A DNA stretch of 64,000 nt from Jackrogersella multiformis. Lineage: Eukaryota > Ascomycota > Sordariomycetes > Xylariales > Hypoxylaceae. The stretch spans positions 62,001-126,000 of the forward strand of contig CADCXD010000001.1 of NCBI GenBank assembly GCA_902806575.1, in the 5' to 3' direction. The notes under the pieces were generated by a model, which saw only the letters and a list, made by a program, of their open reading frames with translations, was not told where the DNA came from and searched no databases. The position numbers were made by a program, and so were the translations under genes. This document shows, one piece after another, positions 1 to 11,504 of this stretch (the stretch's first letter is position 1; each line of letters starts with the position of its first letter).

Positions 1-467
1 GGTTGTCATGAAGGAGTTTTTAAATATGAGAATCATGGGACGTGAATAAAGTGATCTCAACTAAGCTTTTATGTATTAAGTATGCTTCGACCTAGTCTCG
101 TCTTATGGTATTCAAGGGGGGCTAGCGAAGATGTACGTTGCAAATAACCTATCAATTCTCGATCACCAACCGTCGGGCGAGGATTAGCGAAGATTCACGA
201 GGCACAAAGCTGCACGATTGCGAGGGGACGGTGCTTAGCATTCGTACCACGTGGGTGAAGCCTGACGGATCCAATCATCTTCCTTGCCGAGCTGCACGAT
301 GATTGCATCCGCAAGCCAACATGGCGTGGCACATTAGGTAGTATTTAGATTGAATACTGTCAGCGAGTACAATAGAGACCTGTTACTATTCGGCTCATCC
401 AACAGTTCTAGGTGTCTATTATAGAAATTATTCATTGTAAGGTCTAGTTAACCTAGTACCAAGTTTC
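1..467. other. intergenic, no gene seen
   Basis: Mixed-composition sequence before the first gene. No long reading frame, RNA gene or repeat recognised. It lies downstream (3') of the minus-strand gene that follows. Confidence 0.5.
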
Positions 468-1802
468 TTAAGATTTCTTCTCGACTTCGCGTAAATCCAA
501 CTTACTCGACCAGCTGTTCGACTCCTTGTAGACAGTCGCAGGCAATTCCGGTTTAATATATTGAGCGATGATATGTGTGAAACTCGAAGCCGATCCCCGT
601 CTCCTGTCAGGAGATTTTCTCCGCGGCGTGTCTTGGTGAGACCAGGTCTGTCTTTTCCATGAGTGACTCCGTTGCCAAGCAGCTTTCTCGGTTGGATTAA
701 TACATGGTGGGTATTCAAACCCGAGATGAATATTAGAGCTGTACCGTTTACGCATTTTATCACGTTCTAGTACTGGGGGCTGGGATTTTGTCCGAATCTC
801 TGGTTCGTTGTTCTGAACCCAGCTCTGCCTTTTCCATTTTTCAGCTTGCCGCTCAGTGAAGTGTTCGGCAAAAGCACGACTGTCAGGGCGCCCAGTATCA
901 GAGCTAGTAGTTCTGTGCGATTTATGAGAGCTGCTTCGACTTGACCTTCGGGTGTGTCCGTTTGTAGAGGAACCATCTTCAGGGGTAGGTCGCTTCGCGG
1001 TAGAGTCAGGGTCAATCACCAACCCAACCCGGCTTCCCGAATTTTCAGTTAGTCTCTCCCATACCTGCAGGCGAAGAGCTAGATCTGAAGCGATTTCTTG
1101 CTCAAGGAAGCGCCGAAAATCCGAATACTGTTGCGGGTCAATGCGAGGGTCAGTGGCTAATTGGTAGGACCGTCTACGTCGCCGTATTGTAGCCGGGGAA
1201 CAAGATCGACGTGTGACCGGTATATCTCTAGATTCAAGTATGCGTAGAGTCCTCTCTCGTTCGTCAATATCGTTAATAGACATTGGTAGGTTTTCATTAG
1301 GTAGGCTATTTCGTGACAAATTGGTGTCAAGCCAGGAAAATTGCCGTGTATCTGGAAGCAGACTTGGAGAGGAGTTAGAATTTGAATGTGAGGAATCATT
1401 TGTTCCTGGTGTAGTTTTCGTGCTACTTAATTCATCTGTTCTCATATTCCCATGGTATAGGGACGAGAGAGAAGCTCTTCTATTTTTCTCGGAATGCTGG
1501 AGACTACTGCGATTGCAAGCAATCATCGAGGTTTCAGACTGTCTACCTAAGCCTGGCGCATCGTTATTTACTAGGCCTGGCTCTCGTGTTGTAGCAGCGG
1601 CCTCGGTAGATCTCTGTCGCGGTGTTGGTATTGCTAGCTTCTTCCTCCTTGAAGGGGACTTTTGGAGGTTCAACCTTGACCGCAGGCGATGGAAGAATGC
1701 CCGTATGGCACCAGAGTACTTCCGTGACGATAGTACACGTTCATTTCCATCAGATGTAGGGAGATCTCTCATTTGCAATAAAGATGAGCGTATACCGGGC
1801 AT
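468..1802 (-). CDS. hypothetical Ser/Arg-rich protein
   Basis: Uninterrupted 444-codon frame ending in TAA, starting at an ATG that reads MPGIRSSLLQMRDL. I do not recognise a family. The N-terminus has a basic patch (about residues 33-55, including FHRLRSRL and SPSRRKK). The middle and C-terminus are rich in Ser, Arg, Thr and Asn, with a short more ordered-looking stretch around residues 218-250 (DPRIDPQQYSDFRRFLEQE) that could form helices. There is no signal peptide or membrane segment. The composition suggests a largely disordered regulatory or nuclear protein, but that is inference. The long frame on the opposite strand (1213-1854) has no protein-like features and is treated as a shadow. 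Confidence 0.6.
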   Translation of the reverse strand: MPGIRSSLLQMRDLPTSDGNERVLSSRKYSGAIRAFFHRLRSRLNLQKSPSRRKKLAIPTPRQRSTEAAATTREPGLVNNDAPGLGRQSETSMIACNRSSLQHSEKNRRASLSSLYHGNMRTDELSSTKTTPGTNDSSHSNSNSSPSLLPDTRQFSWLDTNLSRNSLPNENLPMSINDIDERERTLRILESRDIPVTRRSCSPATIRRRRRSYQLATDPRIDPQQYSDFRRFLEQEIASDLALRLQVWERLTENSGSRVGLVIDPDSTAKRPTPEDGSSTNGHTRRSSRSSSHKSHRTTSSDTGRPDSRAFAEHFTERQAEKWKRQSWVQNNEPEIRTKSQPPVLERDKMRKRYSSNIHLGFEYPPCINPTEKAAWQRSHSWKRQTWSHQDTPRRKSPDRRRGSASSFTHIIAQYIKPELPATVYKESNSWSSKLDLREVEKKS

Positions 1803-2804
1803 ATTAGAACTTCTAGCTAATGTGCCCGGTATTAAGGTAAAATTGAATAGGTAACTTTATGCCAGATCAAGGATAATAGTATAATGTGACGTAGAAGAAG
1901 CGAGTAAGTCTATATAACAATGCGATGATAAAACGATATTTATATGTTAGAAATCTGAGAAAGAAACATAGTAAAGACTATATGGAAGATGGTTAACCTA
2001 GACTATTGTAAGGGTAGAGTGAATGTAAAAAACCGAGGGGGCTAAGGATATATTTATTACTTCTAAGAGGCGATGAGGTTCATGCCATAAACCCCCACAA
2101 GTGTCAATCTAATACTTGTAGCCTCAACTAGATACCCGAGTTATAAATTTAATACTTTAAGTAGGCAAACTTCCATAACATTTACTTTGCGCCTGTGGCC
2201 TTATAAAATATTAATAATTTGTTCAAACATTTTTGCCCCATCCCCCCGCCCCCCCCCTTTTTCTTTTTCTTTTATAAAAAAAACGCCTTTCGTAAAAATA
2301 TTTAAAGAATATTTCAGATATAGGGGTTTTTAATAACTGTTCGGTTTAAACATATTAATTACCTAGCTACCTACTTAACCTACCTTAAGTACCAATCTAC
2401 TAATCTACCTACTAGGTTAAGACCTTACATCAGACATGATCATCTTATGCTATAACATATTTAAGTATGTTAATAAACAATTTCAGTTTCCATCTTAGTA
2501 GGCTAATTACCTGAAGTTATTTCCACTTATTTGTTTATACTATAATAAGCACACATCATGATGTGTCTCCAGATTAGTCTCGGCCAAACTTATTAACGGT
2601 GTATCTTACTACGATCGATCAATCAGAAGTCGAAGCTGACCTGTCACTCGTCACTAGTCACACAGATCGATTCTTGCATGAGAAGCGGGGTTTATAAATC
2701 AGTTTAAATAATCCAGCCCATTCAGTCATGACTTCTCGTCCTTATTTTCATTTATTTCTCGCTATCGGTTATCATCTTTCAACCTTAACTTATTATTAAC
2801 ATGC
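1803..2804. other. intergenic, AT-rich with pyrimidine tract
   Basis: Divergent spacer between the minus-strand hypothetical gene and the plus-strand glutathione synthetase, so it should hold both promoters. It is AT-rich and contains a C/T homopolymer-like tract at about 2236-2275 and TACCTA words at about 2365-2410. No gene recognised. Confidence 0.5.
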
Positions 2805-4334
2805 ATGATGCAGCCAGAAGAGCTCGGCGAAGCGCACGTGGAAAAGATATTGCTAGAACTAGAAGACTACCAAATCTCACACACATTACTTCTTAAGATC
2901 CCGCGCAGCCTGACGGATCTTGAATCGACAGTGGCGATTGCTCGTCCGATTGGCGTTAGTATCGTTCCGACCATCTTCCCTCGTCTTCAGTTTGAGAAGG
3001 CCCTAGACATCCAGACGCTATTCAACGAGCTCTATATCAATATTGCTGAGGATGATACCTGGCTTCAAACTGTTATTGGGGGCTTAGTAGAGGTAGACGA
3101 ATTTGCTGCCAAATTGTGGTCTATATGGGAACGTGTGAGGGACGAGGGAGAGATCCAACCTTTAAGGTGCGGAATATTCAGGAGCGATTATATGCTACAT
3201 TATAGCTATGAGGATACCCGAGGCAAAAATCTCACCACGAATGATGAAATACAGCGAACTTTGATAAACTCGGAGCTTAAGCAGGTCGAGTTTAATACGT
3301 ATTCATGTGCTGGGGGCGCTCATGCTAACGTCGCGGCGAACATGCATCGATATCTCGCAGGCAAAGGTATTCATGCGGCGTCTCATCTCCCAACGAATAA
3401 TGCGATTGGATCAATCGTAGAAGCCCTCGTAGGCGCACATAGGGCATACAACTTACTGGCAGACCGGAAGGGGCCGACAGCCATACTCATGACGGTACAA
3501 CCGAACAATGTCAATGTTTGCGACGAACGACCTATCGAGTATGCTCTATCGGAGTATGAGCCACCTATTGTGCTCTACCGTGTCGAATTTAGCGAAGAGG
3601 TAATGCAAAGGTGCAGTTTAGGGCCGAATCGAGAATTGCTCCTGCATCCAAATGCCGAGAGCAGAGCTATTGAAATCTCGGTCGTATACCAACGGGCTGG
3701 ATATGAACCACACGAATACGACCAACAAGGCATCGATACACGATACATGCTCGAAAGGTCGCAAGCAATCAAGTGTCCGACGATACTATCTCACATAGCG
3801 GGGTTTAAAAAAGTTCAACAGGAGCTTACTAGGGTTGGAGTTCTGGAACGATTCGCAGGCCCTGGGGTGGTTAGCATCCTGCGCCCGACTTTTGTATCTC
3901 AATATCCGATGGATACGTCCACAGAGGGAATTCGAGCTCAAGAGATAGCTCTGGGCAAACAGACTGCCGAGAACTACGTTATGAAGCCCTCGCTCGAAGG
4001 GGGTGGCCACAATGTTTACGGAGAAGACATCCCGACTTTTCTCAAATCCGTACCAAGGCAGGAATGGAGTAAATATATTTTGATGGAGAAAATCCATACC
4101 CCAGTGGTGAACGGTGTCCTGGTCTCTCCTACTGCCACTCACAAAGGACCTGTTGTCTCGGAATTAGGAATCCTGGGGACAGGTCTCTGGCGACGGGATG
4201 AGCAGCGCGGAGAGAAGATCAAGATTCTTAGAAATGCTGTAGGTGGGTGGACATTTAAGACGAAACCTCACTATGTGCAGGAGATGAGCGTCGTGAAAGG
4301 ATACGGATGCTTCGACTGCCCGTCCCTTTTCTAG
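2805..4334 (+). CDS. glutathione synthetase (eukaryotic GSH2 type)
   Basis: Predicted to join gamma-glutamylcysteine and glycine with ATP to make glutathione in the cytosol. The 509-residue intronless frame has family landmarks in order: PTIFPRLQFEKALDIQTLFN (N-terminal fold), GIFRSDYMLHYS, the substrate-region signature EFNTYSCAGGAHANVAANM, and the glycine-rich ATP-grasp loop KPSLEGGGHNVYGEDIP, then VSELGILG. Length matches the family (about 480-510). The start gives M-M-Q-P; an overlapping ATG four bases upstream is out of frame and soon closed. The C-terminal loop, GGVAAG in the animal enzyme, reads MSVVKG here, and the RTK before it reads KTK. I cannot tell whether this is normal for fungi or a diverged paralogue. 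A glutathione S-transferase follows on the same strand. Confidence 0.9.
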   Translation: MMQPEELGEAHVEKILLELEDYQISHTLLLKIPRSLTDLESTVAIARPIGVSIVPTIFPRLQFEKALDIQTLFNELYINIAEDDTWLQTVIGGLVEVDEFAAKLWSIWERVRDEGEIQPLRCGIFRSDYMLHYSYEDTRGKNLTTNDEIQRTLINSELKQVEFNTYSCAGGAHANVAANMHRYLAGKGIHAASHLPTNNAIGSIVEALVGAHRAYNLLADRKGPTAILMTVQPNNVNVCDERPIEYALSEYEPPIVLYRVEFSEEVMQRCSLGPNRELLLHPNAESRAIEISVVYQRAGYEPHEYDQQGIDTRYMLERSQAIKCPTILSHIAGFKKVQQELTRVGVLERFAGPGVVSILRPTFVSQYPMDTSTEGIRAQEIALGKQTAENYVMKPSLEGGGHNVYGEDIPTFLKSVPRQEWSKYILMEKIHTPVVNGVLVSPTATHKGPVVSELGILGTGLWRRDEQRGEKIKILRNAVGGWTFKTKPHYVQEMSVVKGYGCFDCPSLF

Positions 4335-5038
4335 CCACCGTCGTTTACCTTTAGGGTTTGCAGGATATAATAATAAAATGCGAATATCCCTACAAATCAT
4401 GTCCTGTTAGGTAAAAATGAACATGAAGTAGAACTGCATTATCATGAAAAGTAATCCCTTATTTTACCCCTATTTACCCCTTTTATTTATCTAAGGTTAC
4501 CTAGGTAGGTTATTTAGGTACCTGGTATTTACTAAAACCTTCTAACCTAGAGGTATAAATTTGAATAATCGAGTTATTCTTTTTATGCAAGCTCGTACTT
4601 AGATATGTGGAATACCTATGTATTTATAAGTCAGATAATACCTAGGTACCTTAGGTACCTAAGGTACACCATCGGCAGTGCCAAATTGCGTAATCCCTTG
4701 CGTGCTTTATCTTACCTAGGTAGCCATTGATATCTCACTTCCACATGATTCCGACCCCGCGTACTGTACGTATTTATAAGCAGCCATCGATGCTCCCTAT
4801 TCGTAAGCCATGCATTAGATACGAAGGTGCGTGTACATATAAAAGTGATGGACCAGAGAGGTTGTTGATTTCCGTAACTTAATCCACTCACTCGCGCCGT
4901 AGAAGTGCCCCTGCTTTTTAATCTAACCCTCATTCGACACATTATCGTCATTACCGTCATACATACCTAGGCACTACACTACACTAGGCGCCTTGAGCTT
5001 CGCTTACCCAGCTACCCAGCCTCTTGGTATACATAGTA
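4335..5038. repeat. intergenic with dense TACCTAGGTA/GGTACC words
   Basis: Spacer between the glutathione synthetase and the glutathione S-transferase. From about 4488 to 4980 it is crowded with copies of CCTAGGTA, TTAGGTACC and TACCTAGG, members of the palindromic word family found in most spacers of this window. No gene seen. Confidence 0.6.
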
Positions 5039-5926
5039 ATGGCGGCACCGAAGATCAAGCTGTATACTAACCATGGTTGCCCATGTGCGTAATCTCTAGT
5101 AAAACTACACTGTCTGACTATCTAGGTGTCTTACATACATACCCAGGTGTCTTACATAAATGAGGAGAGCTAATCTATATCACAAAGGGGCCCACCGAGC
5201 GCACATCTCTCTTGCGGAGCTTCAACTACCATTCGAAGAGGAGATTATCGACCTGTCTGTCCCGCGAACCCCGGCCTATCTGAAAATTAACCCGCGGGGC
5301 CTAGTTCCATCATTGGAATTCGACGGCGAGATTCTCACCGAGTCAGCCATAATCTCCAATTTCTTGGCCGATGCTTTCCCTTCTCACCTAACTCCGGTGT
5401 CAAACGCACCCGGTGGAGCGCTACTCCGCGCTAGAATCGCTTTCTTCGTCGACACCTTCGTCTCTAAAGTGAACAGCAACTTCTTCAAGGCGCAGTTCGC
5501 CAAGACGGACGACGAGGTCGAGGGATTCGTAAAGGAATACGTCGAAACGGTAGCGAAGGAAATTGAGCCGCTCCTGGGTAACGCAGCGCCCTTCTTCAAT
5601 GGCAGTGACAAACTCACGCAGGCCGAAGTGATTTCTCCTAATTTTATTCCTAGTTCTTCCACCTGACTGCCCAGGTGCCTATTAGCCAGATGACATTTGC
5701 TAAGCGACTCTAGGTTTTGACGGGTTCCTTCATCGTTCGTCTATTTACGCTACCGAAGTACGGTCTCTTACCCGAGCATATTCTCGCTGATTTATCCACC
5801 AAGGCCCCCAACTTCTATCAATGGGGCCAAGCAGTTTCGAAGCATCCCAGCGTGCTGGGAATCTATGATGAGAAAGTGATCGCTGAAAGAACGAAGGAGA
5901 GGATAGCTAAGCTACGGGCAGCTTAG
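5039..5926 (+). CDS. glutathione S-transferase, three exons
   Basis: Conjugates or reduces substrates with glutathione in the cytosol. Exons are 5039-5084, 5188-5627 and 5714-5926, giving 232 residues. The first intron splits codon 16, and joining it recreates the N-terminal active-site signature CPWAHRAH (Cys14-Pro15-Trp16), which points to an omega/Ure2-like cysteine-type enzyme rather than Tyr/Ser types. The thioredoxin-fold half continues with INPRGLVPSLEFDGEILTES, where the Glu-Ser pair binds the gamma-glutamyl group of glutathione. The helical C-terminal half runs to a Lys-rich end (KERIAKLRAA). Both introns are GT-AG and keep frame. It lies about 700 bp downstream of glutathione synthetase on the same strand, suggesting a shared thiol or detoxification role. 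Confidence 0.87.
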
Positions 5927-7367
5927 ACAAATTTATCTGGGCACCTTAGTCAACAATCTCACATTATATTCATCATTATTCTTACCTACTTAGGTACCTA
6001 GCTTACCTACCTACCTACCTACCTAGGCATACGCACATCGCGGAGGCTATACACTATAGCGGATAAGAATAAAACGGTTCTTCAAGACTTAATCAAACTA
6101 TGAATTGTCTATAATAAGTGACTTCACTCATTACTCGGAGAGTTTACAATAGTAATATCTGGGTATTCAGCTATGTAACTAGTAAGGTTAGTTATGTAGT
6201 ACTTAGTTAAAAGTAATCATCCTACCGCATACCTATGTACCTAGGTAGGTAGTTGGGCGGTTTTCACCTTAATTGTTAGGTTGCCTTGATGCGTCTTAGT
6301 GTAGTATGTATGTACCTACACTAGTGTACATAGGTACCTTGAGATGAGCCGAAGCAATTGTTCGGATTTAATGGAGCAGTCGGAGATTATAGTCGATAGG
6401 GGGGCCTTATGATTGGTCCCGCCGCTTTCACGGCTGACTTTGTCCTGGAGACTTGGACTGTTGGGATACGTTGCACTTGACTTACCTAAACCATAAAGAG
6501 TTACAATCCCTTGCCGGCCACGAGGCCCATAAAGATGAACCGGGGAGAAAATGGACATCCGTCTTGTCAATAGTTTTTTTTTTGGTTCTTTGTCTTTCGA
6601 GATTCCGATTCTCATGTTGCACATAAGCAGATATTATGTAATATTTTACGTACCTCCATATACCTGTAGGTACCTAGAGTACATACATGTAAATTGTTAT
6701 TTTTTCTATTAGGTACATACATACCTAGGTACCTAACGTTAGGTACCAGGTAGTATACATGCACTAACCTAGGTATTAACGAAGGACGGTCACCACACTA
6801 GTGTACCTATGTAGGTAGTGTAGTGTGCATCCTTGTATCTTCTTAGCTGACCATCCCTAAAAAAGGATCCCTGGAAAATCCATGGATCCCCCCTCCCTCC
6901 TCCCCTAAACCACTTATCACGCCCCCCTGGCTTGACAGCTTGACCCTGGAGGCTTAGCAAGATGAAATTAAGCGCGCCAACCCACTCGAAAGTCCCCCCT
7001 TCCTCCCCACCCTACCGCGAATTCTCATCAATCAGACCACTCCACTCCTCTTTTCTCGCATTCACACTTACACTTACACTTACACTTACACCTCTCTCTT
7101 TTCTCTTCTTTGCCTACGCCTACACCTACGCCTACACAGTACCGTACCTATACCTATATCTAACTACCTATCTACGCTCACCAAAGCGCGCTCACCACCC
7201 TCTCAGCCACCACCACCACCACACTCGCCCTCTGCTGCAGTGCAACTCACAGCCCAGGAATAAAATTCGCCGAGCCCAGCTCCCCCGACTCGGGATCATG
7301 GGCTCCTTGCTTTCCGACCGCGTGTATATCGGCATACGGTGAAGGTTGGGATACTGACCGGAATCCC
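5927..7367. repeat. intergenic, palindromic words and CT-rich leader
   Basis: From about 5975 to 6345 and 6640 to 6835 the spacer is packed with TACCTA/TAGGTA runs and ACACTAGTGT palindromes. From about 6880 it turns pyrimidine-rich, including tandem TTACAC hexamers (about 7061-7093) and CTACGC/CTACAC repeats (about 7112-7135), the usual look of a long 5' leader for the Clr5 gene downstream. Short frames here are low-complexity and not believed. Confidence 0.55.
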
Positions 7368-9173
7368 ATGGGCCTGCACGAGGCGCGAGTAGGAAAGTCG
7401 GACGCGATGGGCCGCGACCTCGTCCATTTAATTCGGACCCCTCAGTTATCGCCCGATTCTGCGGACTCGGCATTGAGCCCCGCCGGATATAGACGAGAGG
7501 AAGAAGAAGAAGCAGAAGCAGAAGAAGAAACCTCACCGGTATCGTTTGAGACCGCCCGGGACTACTCAGTATCATGGACCAGCGACCAGCTTGTGCGGAC
7601 CCCGGACGAGCTCGACTCTCCCGGTAGCTCCGTGCAGACGCCGACGACTGGCTCCAAGCGCAGTCATCGCAAGAGGACGCATAGCCCGGATGTGTGGGAA
7701 GCGCACAAGGCGGAGATAGCACGCCTCTACCTAGATGAGAATAAACGTCTCAAGGATGTAATGGAAATCATGGAAAGCCAATGGGGCTTTCGCGCATCGT
7801 AAGCTCAATGGTTTTCCCTTGCATCCTTTTCTCCGCCCGTTAACTAAGCCGACGTTTAAAGCCAAAAGATGTACAAGACGAAGCTCACGCAATGGAAATT
7901 CTTCAAGAACAACCGCCAAGCTGACGTAGCAAATCTGCTCTATTTACAGCGTCATCGGCTGGCTATAGGCAAAGAGAGTACTTTTCGCAGGAACGGCAAG
8001 CCAATCGATGTGGAAGCCTATATGAGGCGAAGGGGGATCAGCGCCTTCGATCTCGTCGAAGTGGCCGACTCTGGCGATTTGCCGCCGACCGTGAGATGCC
8101 GTACTCCTCCTTCGATCCCCAGGATCCTAGATCCTCCCGATGACCTTCGTCTCAAGGAGAGGTTCTTCCAATGGACGTCTCAGAAGTTCGTTAAGCCTCG
8201 CCCAATAGAGTCGGGCTATCTGAAGAGGCTGGACTCTCACCATGCGAGCAAGGCGCTCCATTCCGTTCAGCTGCTAACTCACGGATGTTGGCTCTTCTCA
8301 ACTGGCCACAACCAAGAGGGAGGGAACTTCTGTCGGAGAGCCTTTGCTCTTCTTCATCACGTCCTCGAGACATCCGCCTTTCTTTCCTTCTTCGAAATGA
8401 TGATGGCGATCCGCCGGTATCCCAACGCGGAAATCATCAAGGAACTTTGGAGCTATCTCTCGCGGTATGCTGCCGCGATCGATGGGGTCAACCAGCCGCT
8501 GCATCGGGTATTGGCGTCTTTCTCCAGCTTCTCGCAGCAGCACGCCCTGGTGCACAACAAAGATATTTTGGATTGGGCTTTGCAGTGGGCTTCGGGCAGA
8601 TTCAATAGTTCCTTCGACGGTAAGCCGTTTGATTATACTATGCTCAAGCCGTGGGATCTTGTCCCGGTAGGAAATTCATACCACCGATACTATCTGTGCC
8701 TGAATCATTGGGAGGTCGACTCGATACCGACGGTAACTATACCGAGTCTGGATGTGTACGAAGATCCTTCGAACCTTCGAGCGGACCTGCTACTTATCTT
8801 CGGCAACCAGAGCAACTGGCGCGACGACAGAATCTCAAAGGTGGCGCTGAGAGTGCTTGAACAAAATCGGTCGACTTCTAAGCCTTCGGATTATCTCGAA
8901 TTTGTCTGCTTGTACTGTACAGCCCAACATAGCAAGATGCGATCTGCCGGGGACGACCCCACAACCAGCATCGACCACAAGCTAGCGAGGGAATATCTGC
9001 AGCTGGCGACAGACCTTCAGCAGCGGGCTTGGCCCCCGGGAAAGAATTACTACGAGACCTTAACGCTTCTCGAAGACTGGTATCGAGAAGCTAGCGACTA
9101 CCAGTCTGCAGACGCTACGCGAAGGAAACGTGACCAGGATTGCGTAGACGTACTAACTGCTTTGTCTACCTAG
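7368..9173 (+). CDS. Clr5-domain protein
   Basis: Two exons, 7368-7798 and 7862-9173 (intron GTAAGC...AAAG, 63 bp), giving 580 residues. The intron interrupts the Clr5 domain; joining the exons restores it at about residues 109-161: VWEAHKAEIARLYLDEN, then LKDVMEIMESQWGFRAS, then KMYKTKLTQWKFFKNN. This Pfam domain is named after fission yeast Clr5, implicated in silencing, and is common in filamentous ascomycete proteins of mostly unknown role. An acidic Glu/Ala run (about residues 44-56) precedes it. The roughly 400 residues after it look helical and globular with no family I can name. An in-frame Met (7407) could be the start instead of the one chosen. Nuclear or DNA-related function is inference from the domain. 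Confidence 0.82.
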
Positions 9174-10364
9174 GTGAGTAGGAAAAAAAACAAATACCCC
9201 GACCTCGAGGTCATGTGGCGTTTCTGGGGTTGTGCCAGTCAGTGAAGCGGATGTCGATTAATACTGCCTGACTTTTTGGAGTTGTCTGTTGGAAAGCAAT
9301 GACTGGTGTTGAGGCCTTATGTAAAGACCTCTTACGGGGCCCATGCCATATTCTATTTTTTTACTCATCCTCGATCCAATATAGTCGAATATTAGCGCTG
9401 TAATTAAATAATGAAGCATCAAACCATGACGAGACAAAGCTTTGGAGCATTGCTTTACGGTCTAGGACAGTCTCCGACTAATTGTATGGTGTAAGTTATA
9501 TTAAAGAGGTAAGTATGCCAGTTACCATGTACCTTGGAACTACCTGGATAGCTAGCGACCTAGGTAGGGGAGGAATTTGCGGGTTATTTTTTAATAAAAC
9601 TTGGAATGAATTATCCCCGTTAATGTTCAAGAGACGATCAGACATGCATCTAGTTAGTAAGAATACTTACTTACCTACCAGCCAGTCCTAGTCCATCTGG
9701 GAAAAGTGCACTGCCACGATGGTTGTTCACTCGCGGCCTCACTCGAAATTTAGTGGCCGAAAAGAACTGCCTGCTCCTCATTGTTTTCCGCAGAGTACCA
9801 AATCCAAACAATCCGATTTTCTATCCTTCTTATAACAGTTCCCATAAGGTGATCGCTATACCTGTAGCTAAGCTTAGCCTACGAGATTAGGTGATGCTAC
9901 CGAATACAGCACGTAAGACGAGGAAACTTGGAACTTGGAAGATCTCCAATCATCGATGAGAGTGAAGCTGTGAGGAGAAGCTGACACTCTCAGCGCCCGG
10001 TACACTAGTCAGGCGTAACATGTCACCAAGCCCTATAGATCAGCATGTTCGTGCTTATATTGGTTGTGAGACCCAGCTGCCAGGAGCGTTTATGGGACCA
10101 ATACTACCTATGTATACGAGATCGTCATAGCGTGTACCGAAATAGAAGATCACTTCTTAGTCAGCCTGCCAGCTAGGTAATTCACTCTTGATTCATTTGG
10201 CTATTGTCTTAACCTGCAAACTCGTATCCAGACTATTGGGAAAGTGGCGCGCCCGAAAATAGGCTCTATTAGCGAAATGAATACCTATGTTGTGTAAGCG
10301 TCAGCATCGTCATCGCCATTTTCAGAGTCAATACACGTAGTATCCATCCTTGCCTGCCTACCTA
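9174..10364. other. intergenic, no gene seen
   Basis: Downstream region of the Clr5 gene and upstream region of the esterase gene. It holds scattered CTACCTAGGTAGG words (near 9555-9570) but no coding frame with recognisable content. Confidence 0.5.
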
Positions 10365-10394
10365 GATAGATAGATATATATATGTGTGTGTGTA
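10365..10394 (+). promoter_or_regulatory. TATA-like microsatellite upstream of esterase
   Basis: A GATA/TA/TG simple repeat giving TAGATATATATATGTGTGTG, about 80-100 bp before the esterase ATG. It could serve as the TATA element; the assignment rests on position and sequence only. Confidence 0.35.
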
Positions 10395-10469
10395 TTTGGC
10401 GGTCGTCAACCCTCAACAAGACTAGCATATCTCCAAACCACCCGGGCAAGTCTTCTTCAACATCACACC

Positions 10470-11504
10470 ATGGTTTCGCTCTCACTTACTTCTCTTACCC
10501 TAATCTCCCTTGCTAGTTCGCTTGAGTTATCACCACTCCACGAGCAGGCCACTGGCTGTGGTAAGGCGCCTTCTTTCACACCTGGTGATTTTAAAGATTT
10601 CACTACTTCCGAAGGCCGCCAGTATCGAGCCTGGCTACCAGCAAGTTACGATTCCAACAAAGCGACTCCCCTTATTCTCTCGTACCATGGCGCCAATAGA
10701 GACATATCGCACCAAGTCGATCTAGACGAGTTAACACGCCCGCGCTTCAACAAGGACCACATCGTAGTATATCTACAGGGCCTAGCAGTCAGTACCCCAG
10801 AATGACAAAGTATTAGCCGTGTTCTTGTATTGTATTGTATTGCTTACACGCAGAAGGCTGAGGGGTCTACCAAGACGAAATGGGAAGGGGCTCCAGAATG
10901 TAAATCAAATGATATCAAATTCACCACCGACGTTCTCGATGCCGCGGCCAAGGACCTGTGCATAGATGAAAAGCGCATATATGCCACGGGGAAATCTCAG
11001 GGCGGAGGGTTTGTGGGTCGCCTCGCATGCGATCCCGACCTGTCAAAGCGAATCGCGGCCTTCGCCCCTGTCTCCGGGGCATATTATATCAAAGAGATTA
11101 ACAAGGAGTCAGAATGTCATTTTGAGACCGTCCAGGTGCCTTGCAAAGCTGGCCGCGACGCCATTCCCATATTGGCCTTCCACGGCGGCGCCGATGACGT
11201 AATAAGATATCATGGCGACTTCAGGACGAATGCTTGTCTGCCGGACGTCAGCTCATGGGCCAGACAATGGGCGCTGAGGGATAGCTTAAGTGAAACGCCC
11301 GTCAACTCGACCATCGCCAAGTCAGATAACGGCGTGAATATGAGCTATGGGAATGGCTTGGTCACGCTGGTATATGATGGTGACAACATCGGGCACGACT
11401 GGCCGTCCAAGGCAAAGAACGACGATAACGATGGAGTAAGACTGGCGGCATTCAATGCCAGCGCGCGTATCATGGACTTCTTTCAGGACCATAGATTGCC
11501 TTAA
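10470..11504 (+). CDS. secreted CE1-type esterase (feruloyl esterase/PHB depolymerase-like)
   Basis: Two exons, 10470-10787 and 10854-11504 (intron GTCAGT...GCAG), giving 322 residues. The N-terminus MVSLSLTSLTLISLASSLE is a signal peptide, so the product is exported. The mature part starts with TGCGKAPSF and shows the alpha/beta-hydrolase order of LpqC/feruloyl esterase enzymes: PLILSYHGANRD (oxyanion region), the nucleophile motif ATGKSQGGGF (Ser154), FHGGADDVI (candidate Asp220) and GHDWP (His287). Length fits FaeC-like enzymes. Expected role: hydrolysing ferulate or similar ester links in plant cell wall or polymer substrates outside the cell. An alternative acceptor 3 bases downstream would drop one Lys. 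Substrate cannot be fixed from sequence alone. Confidence 0.85.

Noticed and set aside
1213..1854. 213-codon plus-strand frame over the first gene
   Set aside because: No protein-like features; the minus-strand frame is more than twice as long and has consistent Ser/Arg composition.
6316..6624. 102-codon minus-strand frame
   Set aside because: Ends in repeat words, no domain and no supporting splice partner.
6962..7342. Plus-strand frame before the Clr5 gene
   Set aside because: Built from TTACAC and CTACGC repeats and a pyrimidine-rich leader; low complexity.
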